Notes: generated by a model not told the origin, from the letters alone. Positions 43,609-57,294 are shown, counted from the stretch's first letter. The stretch: 64,000 nt of DNA from Cannabis sativa (GCF_029168945.1 NC_083608.1:19920136-19984135), one strand, 5' to 3'. Numbers and translations: made by a program.

Positions 43609-46600
43609 TTAGAAACAAATGTGGGGAGGAATGAGCTTTCCTGGATTCATGATATTGTTGGGATCTAAAGCTGCTTTGATTCTTTTCATGGTCCTCAAAG
43701 CCTCTACTCCTAGTTCTTTCTCAAGATACTGGTAGACATAAAAACAAATTTTAGTTAGAATAGTCTCTCAACTGAAGAATGTACCTAAAAACATTCTGAC
43801 ACATGTCAAGACCGAGTCAACAGTTGACACAATTAGCCAATGAATAATTTAAAGCTATGAAAGGACTACCTTCATTTTCCCGGTACCAACACCATGTTCA
43901 CCGGTACAAGTTCCTGTTTAGTTGTCAAAGACACATGAGACATGTCAGTACAATCGTTGCCTAAGGAACAAACGAACTTTGAGGTATAATCAACACCTAC
44001 TTCCTAAACAGAGAAACACTAGCCACTAGAAAGAAAGGAAAAAAATGAATGATCAAAGGACTTTTATGTAGGGGTAAGAAAGAATGATGGCATTTTGAAA
44101 TGGCACCAATATAAAGAAAAATAGGACAAATTACCCTGATGATACATTGGTTGCTAAAAGATATGAAACATATGTACCTTCCATTGCCAAAGCAGCATTG
44201 ACCATTAAATGGTTCAATCTCTCTGCTTCTTGCCGTTGGTCTTCTTTTTCAGGATCGAAAAGGATAACTGTGTGGAAATTTCCATCACCAGCATGAGCAA
44301 TGACTGTGCTGTCATTAGGAACAAACGAATAAAGCATTAAAAACCATGGACATACATTTCAACCAGCTATTCCAGAAAAACACTTGTTCTCATGTACTTG
44401 TGTTTAGAAGAATGAAATTAGAAGATAAAATACCAGGTCAACGACGATGCAGCCAGCACCTTTTTGGACTCCGATATCAGTTCTGCTAGGTGTGAAAGAG
44501 GAACACATACATCCTGCACAAAAATGAGTACTTTTAACGGAAGGCTGAAGAAAGATTAATTTGGCTGAATCATAAATGGAATCATTTATTTATAAAAAGT
44601 GATCAGCACAGCTGTAAGATTCTGCTAGAATAATCCAGGAAACATGGATAACTATGTAGTACTAAAAATACAACAAGATAAAATGTTGATAAGACAATTT
44701 AGTCATGTTCAATTAACCACAGCAGTTCTAAACAAAAACTAATCAGCCACAAGATCAATGAATTTTATATATTTAGCAAATTCTTAGAATAACTGTGATT
44801 TTTCACGGCTTTGTTAATTTTTCAAGAACAAAAGGGAAACGAACTTCACCGTAGCCATTGCCTCAGAATTTGGTACCATTGCAAAACAAGCCCAGAGTGC
44901 CTCCTTTCTTATCTGCACATAACCAAAACTTAACTGAATAAATTAATAATTGGTGTAAACAAAACCCTGGCCAGTGACGCGACCTCAAATGACAAGGTAT
45001 ACTTTTTAGTGAAAAGAAAATAAGAGCCAAATACAATAATAGCTTCTGGTTCTGATTCTTTATAAACTATGCTTTATGTGATAAGGCAATCCAAATTCAA
45101 TTGAACAGGCACAGGAATGGAAACAAAGTATTCAATAATTCTTGTTCTTTTCCCCTTTGAAGAAGTGACTGAATCACCTTAAGATTGAATAAATATATAT
45201 ATAGAAGAGGAGGGATTACATCAATCCAAGAAACCTATCGTTTAGCCAAAAGGCATGCAAAGTCAAAATATGATTCACTAAAAAACTACGTGACTAATTT
45301 GAGACAAAGTTGCTCTCGGGAATTTAGACAGTAAAGCTTGGGGGAAAAAAAAGATCCAAATGAGCACTCCAAGCAGCTTGAGTCCAAAAGGGTCACCCCA
45401 AAAAAGCATGAGAAAAAAAAAATAAAGTAACAGCAGAACCATAAACACAGGCATTGAAAGGTATGTTATAAAGGTCTACGTTCGCTACCTTCCAAAGTTC
45501 TTTTTTTGCTTTTGGGTCTTCTGCAAAAACAAAGTCTGAGCCATTGTGTTTGGAAGCAATCTTCTGAACGATTTGTGTTTGCTCACGAGCATAAGCCTCT
45601 AGAAATGGTTCAGAAATTGAGTATAAATAACAAGAAGATTTTTTTTTTCTAATAAGGAAGATTTGACACTTAATCCCAATAGAGAAAATTCAATAATATC
45701 TACTTCACCTGTGCCGATGAATTCAAACAATAAGGTTGGAGTTTCAGGCAAATTCTTTCCATTGGCAATGTTGATAGCCTTGATTTGAACCTCATCTAGT
45801 AGCTCTACCCTTGATACCTTGCAAGAATTAACAGAAAACCTGTTAACATATGTAGTCGAAATTCAAAGCATAACATAGAGCCGGATTCTTACCTGTATAC
45901 CAGAATGCATAGTAGCAATAGCTACACCCGCTGCATCCTTAATAGTAGGAAAATTACACATGGCAACCTGCAATACATTGAGCTTAAAATCAGATGCATC
46001 TTGTATGAGACAGTATAAATATAAATACATAGCAAGAACTAACGAAAAGAAAAATATCCCCTAATAAATAAAATGCTTTCCAAAACAACTGAATTTTGTA
46101 CAAGTAGTTGGCAATAAAATTGTATATTTTTATGCATAACTCAATTATTTCCATGTACACATAAACATTCAGTTAGTGTCCGTTATTAATGCTATGACAC
46201 CTTAAATATAAACAAGATTTCACCGTCAAAAGGCACATGAAATAAATTAGTCAATTATTCTGATTTGTCCTAATAAGCCTTCGGTAAATAAGGAGAAAGG
46301 GACCAACCACTGAGTGCTGCGGAAGTTTCTGAAGCCTAAGAGTGACTTCTGTTATTACACCTAGAGTTCCTTCACTTCCAATCAACAGGCGAGTCAAGTC
46401 ATACCTATTTATACAAATTTGAGGTTATAAAACTGAAAGCCTTTTAATCAAAACAATTCCATTCAAATGACAATTCAGAAACCCACTCGTATTTTCAAAA
46501 TCCACTGATTTGGCCAAAGAATTTGTATCTAAGGCTCATTTCATTAAAAAAAAAAAGAAAAAAGAAAGAAAAAGGCAAATACAATCTAAGGCTCTGATTA

Positions 46601-49600
46601 CGGGTTGACAAATTTTCTCTAGTTCTTTGAGCAAGTATAGGGGGTGTATACAACGATAGAGAGGATTAGATAAATATATGCAATATTTATGAAAGATGAA
46701 ATTACACTGATTAATCACTATTATGCCTTTTAAATCTATGCATTTCTCTAAAACCTTTTAAATGAAGGAATATTGTACAAGTTTTTATGCTAAACAATAT
46801 AATAATATAGTTGAATTATATATTTTTCAAAATATCCAAGTGCACCAAAATCCATACCCTGAAAGTGAACAATAAATTTATAAACTACAATAATTTATCA
46901 CAAAATGAAAATTCATAGCTGTTATGCTAAGACTTTTGAAAATACTGTCTCTATACCAAGAAAGGGTATTCCTTTTTATAATGTACTAATTCTCGAGTAA
47001 TATTGCCATGAATTAAACTTACCCTGCAGCACTCTTTCGTGCACGAGATGCTGTCTTGACAACATCTCCATTGGCAAGAACTACCTGGAACAAAATGGCC
47101 TAGCATTAAAAATTTGGGTATCACAACGAAACAACTACTCAACATTAAGATTTAATTAAAAGAAAATTAATATATAAAATCAAATCAAACTACCTTAAGA
47201 CTAATGACATTGTCACGCATTGTTCCATACCTACGAGATTAAAAAAATTCTTTAAACTCACTCACTATTTAATAGCATCAAAAATGTGTCCTGGCATCTT
47301 GTTCATAATGTTTGGTGAAATAGAATCATAAGAAGCCATAATAAATTACATAATTAATAATTCAAACTTCAAAAGGCTATTGAAATGTGTAGCGAAGAAA
47401 CAAAACTAACATAGGTTTTGTTACAGAAATATTAAATTAAAATATAAATGTGGCTAGCTGATTGTCAATTCATGAAAAATCTAAGTGGTGTCCCTTGGGA
47501 ATCTTTATATGCCAGTAAGTTTTTTCACTTCATGTACCAAAGTTGGGCATGTCCAACATTTAAGATATAGCTCAAACTATCTTGAAAAGGCAGGACTATG
47601 ACAAAGTTAATATACTCATGAAATGGTCTAAAAACTTAAAGGTAATAGATGCAATAAACATCACTACCAAAATAAACAAAGCAGGAAAGCAGAAAGATTA
47701 TTTAAAAAAAAAAAAAAAAGGTTGAAATTACTAGCATGAAACTGTAATGCAAAAGTAAAATGAAAAAATAGATTTTTTTTTTTTTTTGTTTTTTCAGAAG
47801 AGAAGAAGAAACAAACTACCTGACAGCTAATGAACCGGAGCAACGTGTAGCACACATTCCCCCGATAGTTGCCCCAGGCCCTGCAAATTTTTAAATTTTA
47901 TAAAAATCTAAATAGCAAACATTGACCTCCACATGACAGGAACTGAAAACCATTCATCTAGCATGTTCTCCTCTGCAATAACAAAGAAACTAACCTGGAT
48001 CAAGGGGAAAGAATAGACCATAAGGCTCCAGGTACTCATTAAGCTCCATCCATCCAATACCAGGTTCAACAACAACATCCATGTCCTCAACATGTAATGC
48101 TTTAACTTTCTACAGTATGAATAATAAAGGCAACATAAGCACAATAACCATATAAGGATCTATCCAGAATCTACAAGAACTAGACAATCTCTAGGTCTAA
48201 TTCTAATAAATTTTTATTTTGAGAAAGTTACAAGTCATGTATTTGATATAATTAGCATATATAGGGGGAAACGATGGGGTTTTATAAACAGTGGATGAAT
48301 TCGAGAGCAGCAAACTACGCAAAAATGTTGGAAAAGTTCATTCACTTATCATTATGAGCTAAAAAGTAACTAAGAAAAAGAATATAATAAGTTTTACATT
48401 GATCACATAATACTATTATATTAATCACACTAGAAAAGAGAAATAATAATAGAGTGCAGTGAACAATTATATTAACCACACTAGAACAGAAGAATAAGTT
48501 CTCATGCCAACATATATATTAATCCACTATGCCATATTGATTTGGTCGAACCAAGTGAAGCTAACTATATTTATTGCATGAAATTTTTTGTAATATTAGA
48601 CTTTATTGATCATACGGGTTAAGAAAATCAAAGTTCACATCCTGGTTTTCATACAAATATAAACTAGCTAAGTGTAGGTCCTAAATATCAAGGATACAAT
48701 CAGTATTCAAAAGAATAAAACTAAGTTAACAAATCGCTAACAATCTATTCTAACAGAATAACGTAATATCTTCAACATCTTTCTTGAATCATGATACCCA
48801 GCAAAGAACAAAAGCCAAGAAGTATAAAAGTAGCCTGACAAGTCTTGAATCAGAAAAGAATTAATGCTATCTTAACATTAGTTTCCTATGATTACCTGCT
48901 GTCCTGTCCATCCAAGTACAATTGACTTTTAATCAGTTGAGATTGGAATCAGTTAAGTGGGTTCTTCAAAAGAGGCATTTGTTTAAATTAGGCTAATGTC
49001 ATATTCAACAATAGTTCTTAAGGCCAATATTTTGCTTGTATAATTACAAAAACAACAAAAGGAAGTGTAGCATGTTCAAAATTAAATGACACTAGTGTTT
49101 TTATTTTGGGAAAAAGATTCGAGTAATTTCAGTGCTACAGTACAAAGTATTTAGCACATACTTTCATCAATGACATGTCAATGCAAACACCTCCATTAGG
49201 TGACAAGGTATGTCCTTCAACTGAAGTGCCTCCACCATATGGTACAATAGGAACCTGCTCATGGATTAATGCAAATTAGTTGAGTATCTAATGAAATTAT
49301 TTATAAAACTCCAGCATTGAAGAAAATGGCAAATAAATTATAGCTACAAAACTATGGGATACATAGACAGAAAACTGTGGACAAATCACTATCTTATTTT
49401 ACAAGTAAGAACCAGACTTCTGAAAGAATTCTTTTGTACGGAACAAAAGAAAACTTAAAAGGTGATTAACAGAAAACTAATACAAAGTGGAGAAGATCAA
49501 ACCTTATACTTATCACATAACTTTACTATCTTGGACACTTCCTCTTCAGAACTGCAAATTACAGAGAATTGCGCAAAGGAAATAAGTGAAGTATACAAAA

Positions 49601-50701
49601 GCATGACCCCAGCAAAGAAGCAACCAGTATACATATGATAAATTTTTATTTGGCTGGGTGAGAAGGAAGATAAATGGATACATGTGATTGATCGCAAATT
49701 TAATGTTAAACTCAATATTAAATATACTGAATGAAACAAAGAAAGCACTCAATTAGTCTTAAGAAGCTAGGTGCATTAAAATGTAGATAAAAAGTATACC
49801 TAGGAGAAACAACAACATCAGGGATGTTAATGGCTTTGTGGAAGCTATGTTGTGGTTTTCCATGACTATACCTCTCATCATAGTCCATTGTCATGTTATC
49901 CTGCAAAATAGACTATATTATGCATCTGGAAAAACAGGAAATGATCTTTGGGACACCATGAATTTCAAGTAAGAGATAAACACACACCAAAGTTACCAGA
50001 AACAATATACTCTAGCTTAATGTTTCCTTACTTGAAACAATCAAATCAAACAGCTATTAATAAATTGAAAAAGAGTAATAATAATACTTGGCATATAGCC
50101 TTCAATTCATGAATAAGCTCTTCTGGAACTTTCTTGTACAAGCCTTTCACCACAAAGTCGGTGCTGTCTTTGCCCCCCAAACTGACACCTCTGAGATCCA
50201 AAAAGTAAACTACAACTCATGAGCAAACCATGTCTCAAAAATACCATTAAACTCAAAAGTAGATAAATGGATTATTAAATAACTAGCTAAGTGGATTAAC
50301 TGAGAGTAAGACATTCATTTACTAAATGTGAATGGATTTCAATGTATAATATAATATAGAATCCAAAACAGTACAAACATTGCATAATCAATCATTTAAA
50401 TCACTCACCGAGTGTCACAAAGTGAGGAATTGGAATCAGATGCCAAGGAAAGTGATCCAGCTGAGAATGCAAGAGCCAAGGGAAGCAGAGAGCTGGACCA
50501 CCAGGATGAGAATGAACTAGTGTTCCTATTGAAAGCGTTAATGGCGGGCGGAAGTGGAGGTAGTGCGTTGAATGAGCACCTGGTATAGGTGTGGGAAGCA
50601 GAGCTTCGGAGATTGAGTTTGATGGAGTTGTAGAAGCATTTTGAACAAGAACGCAGTGAAGAAAACCAGGAGGAGGATGGTGACACCATTGATGACCACA
50701 A
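43609..50701 (-). CDS. DLD: D-lactate dehydrogenase (cytochrome), mitochondrial, copy 1, 18 exons
   Basis: An FAD enzyme that oxidises D-lactate from the methylglyoxal (glyoxalase) pathway and passes electrons to cytochrome c in mitochondria. Exons: 50409-50701, 50088-50190, 49800-49900, 49503-49551, 49162-49254, 47995-48109, 47820-47880, 47194-47230, 47023-47084, 46308-46404, 45893-45967, 45709-45817, 45489-45598, 44850-44912, 44434-44513, 44178-44308, 43870-43913, 43609-43728. All introns are GT-AG; the total of 1743 nt gives 580 residues, near the Arabidopsis length. The N-terminus is Ser/Arg-rich like a mitochondrial presequence, followed by a hydrophobic stretch. FAD-binding domain about 155-340 ([11 protein letters not shown] at 187-197); C-terminal oxidase domain about 360-578 with HAGDGNFH (488-495) and GEHGVGTGK. 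The start could also be Met5. Enzyme identity is firm; exon ends were chosen by eye. Confidence 0.93.
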
Positions 50702-50948
50702 AGGAAAGATGATGAAGACTGAAGTGTACTCTTTCTTTTCTTTTTAGTTTTTACTTAAATCAGCTACCCGTGGGCTACTTTCTTAAATGCTTTCATTTTC
50801 TCTTTTAATTTTTTTAGGAGCTTTTAAAAACGTTTTCCAATATGAATATTAGGTATATAGTTTTTGTTTGGAAGTGATTTTATAATTAATATGTAGGATA
50901 ATTATTAGAGTGGTAATTACATAATTTAGTAATTACACTATATTTTAA

Positions 50949-51132
50949 GAGCATTGCTATTAGGCACCAGTGGTGCCTAGCACCTTTGCGATTTGTCGCG
51001 TTGCGATTAGTTAACGATACTCTCTAAAAGTTATTATATTAAATTATATAGGACCCGATACTTAGTTGGACCAATAGCGATATTGACACATAGGAGGGTG
51101 TTAGGCACCACTGGTGTCCTTTAGCATTTGTC
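50949..51132. mobile_element. 184-bp miniature TIR element upstream of the dehydrogenase
   Basis: GAGCATTGCTATTAGGCACC at the left and GACAAATGCTAAAGGACACC on the reverse strand of the right end form the TIR. Each is followed by AGTGGTGCC, so the ends also fold on themselves. The flanks ATATTTTAA (50940-50948) and ATATTTTGA (51133-51141) fit a 9-bp duplication with one change. It lies about 250 bp upstream of the ATG of the gene that ends at 43609. Confidence 0.7.
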
Positions 51133-51144
51133 ATATTTTGAAAT

Positions 51145-51475
51145 GCAAAGTGTATTTGGATATGAGGTGGTAATTACATATGAATTCCTAATATCTTGTT
51201 TGGCAAAATAGTTAGTAATTACATGGGAAAATAATATTTTGTAGTAGTTAATATTTAATTTAATATGGAAAGTTTTTAGTAATTACATAGTATAATTACA
51301 TCCAATTCTCTGGCCCCCATGAGAATTGGAAAGTATAATTGGAATCCCTCAATTACTTCCAATTACACAGTTATAGTGTAATTACATGGTCAGACAAACA
51401 TGTCAAATTGTGTAATTACCTCTAATTACACACAAATCCAATTACATTGTGGCTTTCCAAACACACCCTAAATTA
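51145..51475. mobile_element. probable miniature element rich in GTAATTACA
   Basis: The right end TAGGGTGTGTTTGGAAAGCC (reverse strand) resembles the GTGTTTGG ends of small hAT-type elements, and the left side has AAGTGTATTTGGATATG. Between them GTAATTAC or TGTAATTACA occurs repeatedly on both strands. The target duplication is not identified and the ends are approximate. Similar GTAATTAC motifs also occur left of 50949, so the element may be larger and interrupted. Confidence 0.4.
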
Positions 51476-52420
51476 AATTATATGGACTAATTTGTAGTAT
51501 AAATACTTAAGTTTAATTTTTGGCGGTAATAATACTTAAGTTATATTTTTAGAACTCTGTTGATACCTGACCATTAAATATTGAACTCTGTAAGTACCTG
51601 ACCGTGAAATATTAAATTATTATCCACATATCATTTTCTTATTGGTGTATTTAAATTAATTTTTAAAAAATTTAATGATTTGTACTAATTAGAAATTGTC
51701 ACGTCGCAATTTACTTAACTCTTAACAGCTATGTACTTACAAAAGTTTCAAAATTATAACTTAAGTATTATTACTGTCAAAAATTAAATTTAAATATTTA
51801 TACTGTAAATTAATACTTTAATATTTATTACGAGATATATTATAAAATTTTATAACTATTAGTATAATTAAATATGTATTTTATATAATTTAATATAAAA
51901 GTATTATATATTGATATTCTTTAATTATATCAAAACAATATAATATTAATAAAAAAATTATTAAAAAATATTATTAATGACTAATATTTTTTTAAAAAAA
52001 TATATTATAATTAAATATCACATTTCATATAATTTTATAAAATATCTTTAATAATCATCATGAAGTAATACCTGTAAAAAAAATGTTAGAGACTATTAAT
52101 ACTCTATAATAAATAAATGCATGTTACAGACTCGTTTTATAAGAAAATGAATTCAGATCGACCTACGAGAATCTCTCTGATGTTGGAGATCTTTTTGTTT
52201 GAATATAATTTGGCATGTGATGCTCATTTGTTTTATTAATTTCGGCTTCAGGATTTTCTGTCGTATTAGAATTATTACACCATTCCCAATAATTTTGCCT
52301 CGGAGCTGATCTTTGAATCGTGGGGCCTTAGTATAATAATATTTTTGTCAGGGGCCTTTTCGATATAAAATATATATATATTTTTAAATTGAGTCTTTTC
52401 TTATTTAGATTTTTTAGATT
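51476..52420. other. AT-rich intergenic DNA
   Basis: No coding frame is recognised. A stretch at 51500-51830 contains two inverted phrases (AATACTTAAGTT near 51530 and AACTTAAGTATTATTAC near 51760) that may be the arms of another decayed small element; this is weak. Confidence 0.35.
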
Positions 52421-52791
52421 GCTAAATATTATTTAAAATTTTGTATTTTACAAAAATTATTAATTAGACTTTTTATTTTGTTAAATAACAAAATAAACCT
52501 TATACTTTCTAAAATGGTATAAATAAAATTATGAATTAACCTTTTCTCAAAATAAAATTTAATAATAATCCGATCTAAAGGTATTATGACATAACTGTTT
52601 ACATTTTTTATATCTGTTCGTATTAGGAATTATTTTCAAGTTGGCTATATTAAAAAAAAATTATCAAAAATTAAACTCAGGATCATATTTTTATCATTTT
52701 AGATTATAAATGGTCCATTTTATCATTTAACAAAATATAAAGTCCGATCAATAACATTTACAAAATACAAAGTCCAAAATAGTAATTATCC
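52421..52791. mobile_element. small TIR element, relative of 21172-22754 without insertion
   Basis: The left arm TTTTGTATTTTACAAAAATT...TTATTTTGTTAAATAA and the right arm (reverse strand) TTTGTATTTTGTAAATGTTA...TATTTTGTTAAATGA are inverted repeats of about 80 bp. The centre (CCGATCTAAAGGTATTATGA, TATCTGTTCGTATTAGGAAT) matches the centre of the outer element at 21172-22754, which confirms where the Pack-MULE inserted there. Confidence 0.7.
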
Positions 52792-53150
52792 ATTTTAGAC
52801 AAATGTGTAAACCGTGTATGAATTGTATTTTATAAAAGAAAATTTTACTTAATATATTAAAATATTAAAAAAAATTACAGAAATACGTTAATATAAGAAA
52901 AAATAATGTTTACATTTTGAAATTTTTTATTTATAGAGATACGTATTTAGTAAAAATAATAAATTATTTTTTATATATATAATTTATTTATAGGTGTATT
53001 ATATTTATCAAGAGTTTGTTTTTCTGAGTTTTTTTTTTATAGTTATCGTGAGAGTGATTTCTCGTTGTTGTTTCAAAGCCATAACATTCATTTTATACGA
53101 TCTCTCTAAGTTTAGGGTTAGAATAAAATGAACTTTCTAGAAAAAGATAA

Positions 53151-55298
53151 GGAAAAATTACATAAGGCACTATTTTTTGTAAAACATTTACATTTTTACG
53201 TTCAAAGAATGTTTTCTTTTTACATTTTTACGGTTTTCCAAAAATTAACACGAAAACAACATAAAATCAACAAGAAAACTACATAAAAGTAACATGAAAA
53301 TAATAACATACACATAACAAAAAATCAACAATAAATTAACAAAATTACAACATAAAAAGAACGTATTTTATGTAAATAAAATCAAAAAAATCGTAAAAAT
53401 ATTTAAAATTCCGTGAAACTGTATTTTTGTAATTTTTTTGTTGTTTTTATGTTTTTGTGAAATAATCCCAAAAGATAGGGAAATTTACATAATATACTTA
53501 TTTTTGCTATTTTTTTTACATATATACTGTGAAGCGGTAATATTTATATTTTTACTGTGTATATTATTTAATTTTATACGACATGCTTTTTCTTTTTTTT
53601 TGACAGTATATGGCAGCTTTTTTTTAAACTTATATATATATATTTTATAGTGACAAAAGCTGTCACTTTTAATTGAGTTTCATTTTACTTTTTGATGAAA
53701 GTGAGTCACACTCTATGAAATTGACAACACACCAACTCCTATCACACCTATTATTATATCAGCCATTGGTCCATGTCGTCCCTACTCATCACATTCACAA
53801 CCACAAACAAATTTAACTTTCAGACCAAATATTTTATCAAACACTTTTCCTTCTAAACTATTTGCATAACAAGAACAACATGAAGTACCTGTTCTTTTTA
53901 GAAGATGGGTGGACTCATATGATGAACACGAAGATAAGGTGTCATGTAATAGTAATTGCTCTTCTTCTGTTCTTCTTCTTCTTCTTCTTCTTCTTCTTCA
54001 TGGGTCCTTTTCTTTTGTTTTTCTTTTTTTTTTTCAAAATCCATACACTTATCATCTTTTTTCTCACTATCTTCCTCCTTAAGTTCTCTTACTCTCTCCA
54101 TTAACATATAAATTTTTTATTTTATTTCTTGTTCAGTTCTTCTTCTTCATCTTCTTCTCATTTTTTTTTAGTTTTTTTAATTTTTAGTCACACTTTTGGG
54201 GGAAATAAAAGAGTGCTTTTTTTATTTTGATTTTCTAGATCTGTTCATGCAAATATAGGTTCTGGTACTTCAAAGAACACTAAATCAAAAATACCCTCAA
54301 TCTGTGTTGGAGAACTCCGACTCTGATTTTGAGTTTGAGACAAAGTTCCAAAGTCTCCCAAATCTGATAAGGTTTTCTTCTATTGATCTTGTGTTGTTTT
54401 AGGGGTTTTTTCAAGTTGATTATATTTCCTATTTCTTTTTTTTTTTTTTTTTTTTTTGCATGTTTTTTTTGTTAGTCATAGTTTATAGTTTTCTGTTTGT
54501 TTGACTCTGTGTCTTGTTGTTGTTTTGGTTTTATTTTGTTAACTCTTAGGGAAAGGGTAAACACCAAGTGAAGATTGTTCAATCAACTGATTTGTTTGAA
54601 GACATAATTAGGAAAAGGGTTGTCGAGGTGTGTCATTTCATTATTTTAGTTTTAATGTTTTTTTATGCTTGTTTTTTATATTCTTTATTTTTTTTTTTTT
54701 GTGTTGTTTTAGTAGTGTTTTCTTATATTTTTTTATAGGATTGGGAATCCAAGTACACCCGATCGGAATACTACCATTCCAGAATTTTTTTTATGGTTGT
54801 TTTTTATGTTCTTTATTTTTTTGTTGTTGTTTTAGTAGTGTTTTCTTATGTTTTTTTTATAGGATTGTCACATTCTCTTGAAATAATTATGTTCTTTTTC
54901 CCATTGTCCATTGCTCTTTATGAGAACTAGTATAGATTCCATGTCATGTCATTTTTTACAATATTTCATTTATGTGGCCTATTTTTTATATTAAAACAAC
55001 AGTAAAATAACACTACAAAACAGTAATTTGTTGTTGATTTAGTAATTTTTTCTCTTTGCCAGATTTTATGGTTTTTTCCTGGTGTTTCTATGATTCTGGT
55101 GTTGATTTGTCCATCCCCAACCATGAAGGAGAGGTGCCGTTTGTGTTTTGTTACTGTTTACAGTATAAAAGTAAATATATTGGGCATGGACAGTATAAAA
55201 GAAATAAAAATGGGCTTGGACAGTAAAAATGTAAAGTTTGTCGTGTCCCAGTATTTTTGAAAATATTTAGTAAAAAATAGTATTTTTGTAAGTTTCCC
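53151..55298. mobile_element. composite MULE-like insertion with a triplicated 9-bp target
   Basis: AAAAGATAA precedes 53151 and follows 55298 (53142-53150 and 55299-55307), and AAAAGATAG occurs inside at 53470-53478. GGAAAAATTACATAAGGCAC starts after the first and GGAAATTTACATAATATAC after the second. The right end on the reverse strand begins GGGAAACTTACAAAAATAC. The ends share ACTATTTTTT and TTTACATTTTTACTG blocks. The simplest reading is two related MULE-type elements, 53151-53469 and 53479-55298, the second inserted at a target copy made by the first. The larger one has gene-like DNA inside. Confidence 0.65.
54230..54627 (+). pseudogene. exon-like fragments inside the MULE-like insertion
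   Basis: A frame ends SVLENSDSDFEFETKFQS, LPNLI and then a donor-like AAG|GTTTTC (about 54380). After an intron-like T-rich stretch, TTAACTCTTAG is followed by coding-like GKGKHQVKIVQSTDLFEDII and a donor GAG|GTGTGT at about 54627. Composition differs from the surrounding T-rich DNA. Such exon-intron pieces are expected if the transposon captured part of a host gene. I do not recognise the gene. Confidence 0.4.
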
Positions 55299-55329
55299 AA
55301 AAGATAATGGCTTCATAATCACAACCTAT

Positions 55330-56527
55330 AGCCGAAATCAACTATAGGCCCAATGAGTTTGATTTTTGCTATATTTATTTCATTTAATGAAACTTTCTAT
55401 CTTTTTTCTAAAATACTATTTTTTTTATTCTAATTATTTAAATACCAATTTTATCTATGTAATATTAACTATAAAAAAAATTACTATTTAAATATATTAA
55501 TAAATTAAACCTACAAGGTGTTTTAATTAACAAATAAAACCTCTCTTTTACTTTCTTCTCAAATTTGCCTTCCTTAGTAAAATTCATAAATTTATTTAGA
55601 ATTCTAATTAATTTACTTAACTAATTAATTGAGCCTACAAAGTAATATTATCCCAGATAATGTAAGGACCATGGACATATGTAACCAAGCTCCTAATAAA
55701 TAAATCTAAAATTTACCAAATGAATTTTCTCGCTTATTAATTACCACTTTACACTTCAATTTATTTTATCCTTCAAACATTTAGCTCATTGTAAACGATA
55801 TTTCGAAAAACTAATATAATTATCAAAATGAGCGCTCTATCATTTATCGAGTTTAGTCAAGCTCAAAAGAAACCGTTGTTTCACTTCTAAATAGTTATAG
55901 AAGCTATAGATTCCATATCATGATTATTGATTAACACTCTCACTCAATTGCACTACCGAATTCCCAAGATGTAAATATGGGCTACTCCTACAATAAACTG
56001 GTAACGAACAAGTCAAAGAATCCGTATAGTACAATTAAACTAGAACTTAACCATCTCAGGATTGAGATCAATTGATCTACAATCAACTAAATGATATTGA
56101 CTTAGAAAAGATATAATAGTAAATTTATGATATATTCTCCATTGTCAAAAATTGGTCCAATATGATATATAGCCAATACATTTGATACAGATTTACTTTG
56201 CTAACATCCTAAAAAAGACATTCCGCTTATCCAGATTTAAGTAAACCACATCGATGATTATCACGTTAGTACAAATTCAGTGCACTGATAAATCGCAAGA
56301 CTAAATAATTTGAAGCATATAATCACAATAATTTCACTTGTGATGATATCACTATAATTATGAATAACTATATGTACAGAATTTAATAGAACTTATATAA
56401 ACTTATAATTATGTAATAAACATGTGAACAAAACATATGACAAAGTCAAGATATGATTTCTAATCTTTATTAATAGTAAATAAAATTACATTGAATTAAG
56501 TATTATTTAGGACATAAAATCTCAACA
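55330..56527 (+). repeat. LTR-C copy 4, diverged and 5'-truncated
   Basis: The order of landmarks matches the other copies: a GGACCATGGACATATGTAAC block, CACTCTCACTCAATTGCACT, GATTGAGATCAATTGATCTA and the end TATTTAGGACATAAAATCTC followed by AACA. Many substitutions and several deletions make this the oldest copy in the window. The first 500 bp or so of the family are not recognisable. No target duplication was found. Confidence 0.7.
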
Positions 56528-57164
56528 GTGTCGTGTTTGACATCTTTTTATTTTGTGTTAAATCGTCTCGACTTATTTTTGACCCGTGTTTAATTTTTCC
56601 AATTCTAACTTGTAAAATTCGTGCCGTGTTCATATTTGTATACCATGTCAAAACCCATTTTGCCACCCCTACATAAAATCTGTGTGTTCAATATTTCCAC
56701 TTCAATCTCTCTTTTTTTCTTTATATTTTGTGAGTTGTTAGAAAATCCAATCAAATAATAACACAAAATCACATAAGGAATACCTTTCATATTTGAAATT
56801 GACAAATCTTTCATATTCCCTCTTTTCACAAATCATCTCATCACAGGGATTCATATGTACAAATTTTAAAACTTATTTGGTTTTTTTTATCAAGAAAATA
56901 AATTTTATTAATCAACTACAAAATTACAACCAAAACAAACATAGCCACAAAAGCACTCACTCTCTATACATCATTCAGTAAGTGTGTAAGTAATCTTTGT
57001 TCACAAAAATTCAACTTTCTATATTTAACACTATTGTGAAATTTTAATTACGTAAGTGTACGTATGTACGTATCGTTGCAAGTAATATATTCACACAAGT
57101 GAAATTGAACCACAAAGATTATACTAAACAATTAAATTTCTAGTTCTATCTAGAGTTATTATTA
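56528..57164. other. intergenic DNA before the second dehydrogenase
   Basis: It begins GTGTCGTGTTTGACATC and contains short phrases with CGTGTT and CCGTGTT motifs of a type common in plant repeats, then AT-rich DNA. No gene is seen. Confidence 0.4.
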
Positions 57165-57294
57165 AAAGCCAATCAAAAAGATTCAATCTGGATTACATTC
57201 TACTTTCATATCCAAGTAGTTTATTTCTTCACATCAATGGGAGTATAGTGTGAAAGGGAAAGATTACTGAGATATCCAGGTAATTTAGTAAATC

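Larger units (their letters stand above)
43340..50701 (-). repeat. duplicated segment, copy 1 (gene with 3' flank)
   Basis: From about 43340 (AAGCCAAGCACAAAGATTTA) this segment aligns with 57165 onward (AAGCCAATCAAAAAGATTCA), through 3' flank, exons and introns. Exons are nearly identical. Introns are alignable with small gaps and some large insertions in copy 2. To the left of 43340 and 57165 the similarity stops, so one breakpoint of the tandem duplication is close to these points. Confidence 0.75.

Noticed and set aside
53438..54104. Hydrophobic Phe/Leu-rich frames as membrane proteins
   Set aside because: They are translations of T-rich and CTT-repeat DNA inside the MULE-like insertion.
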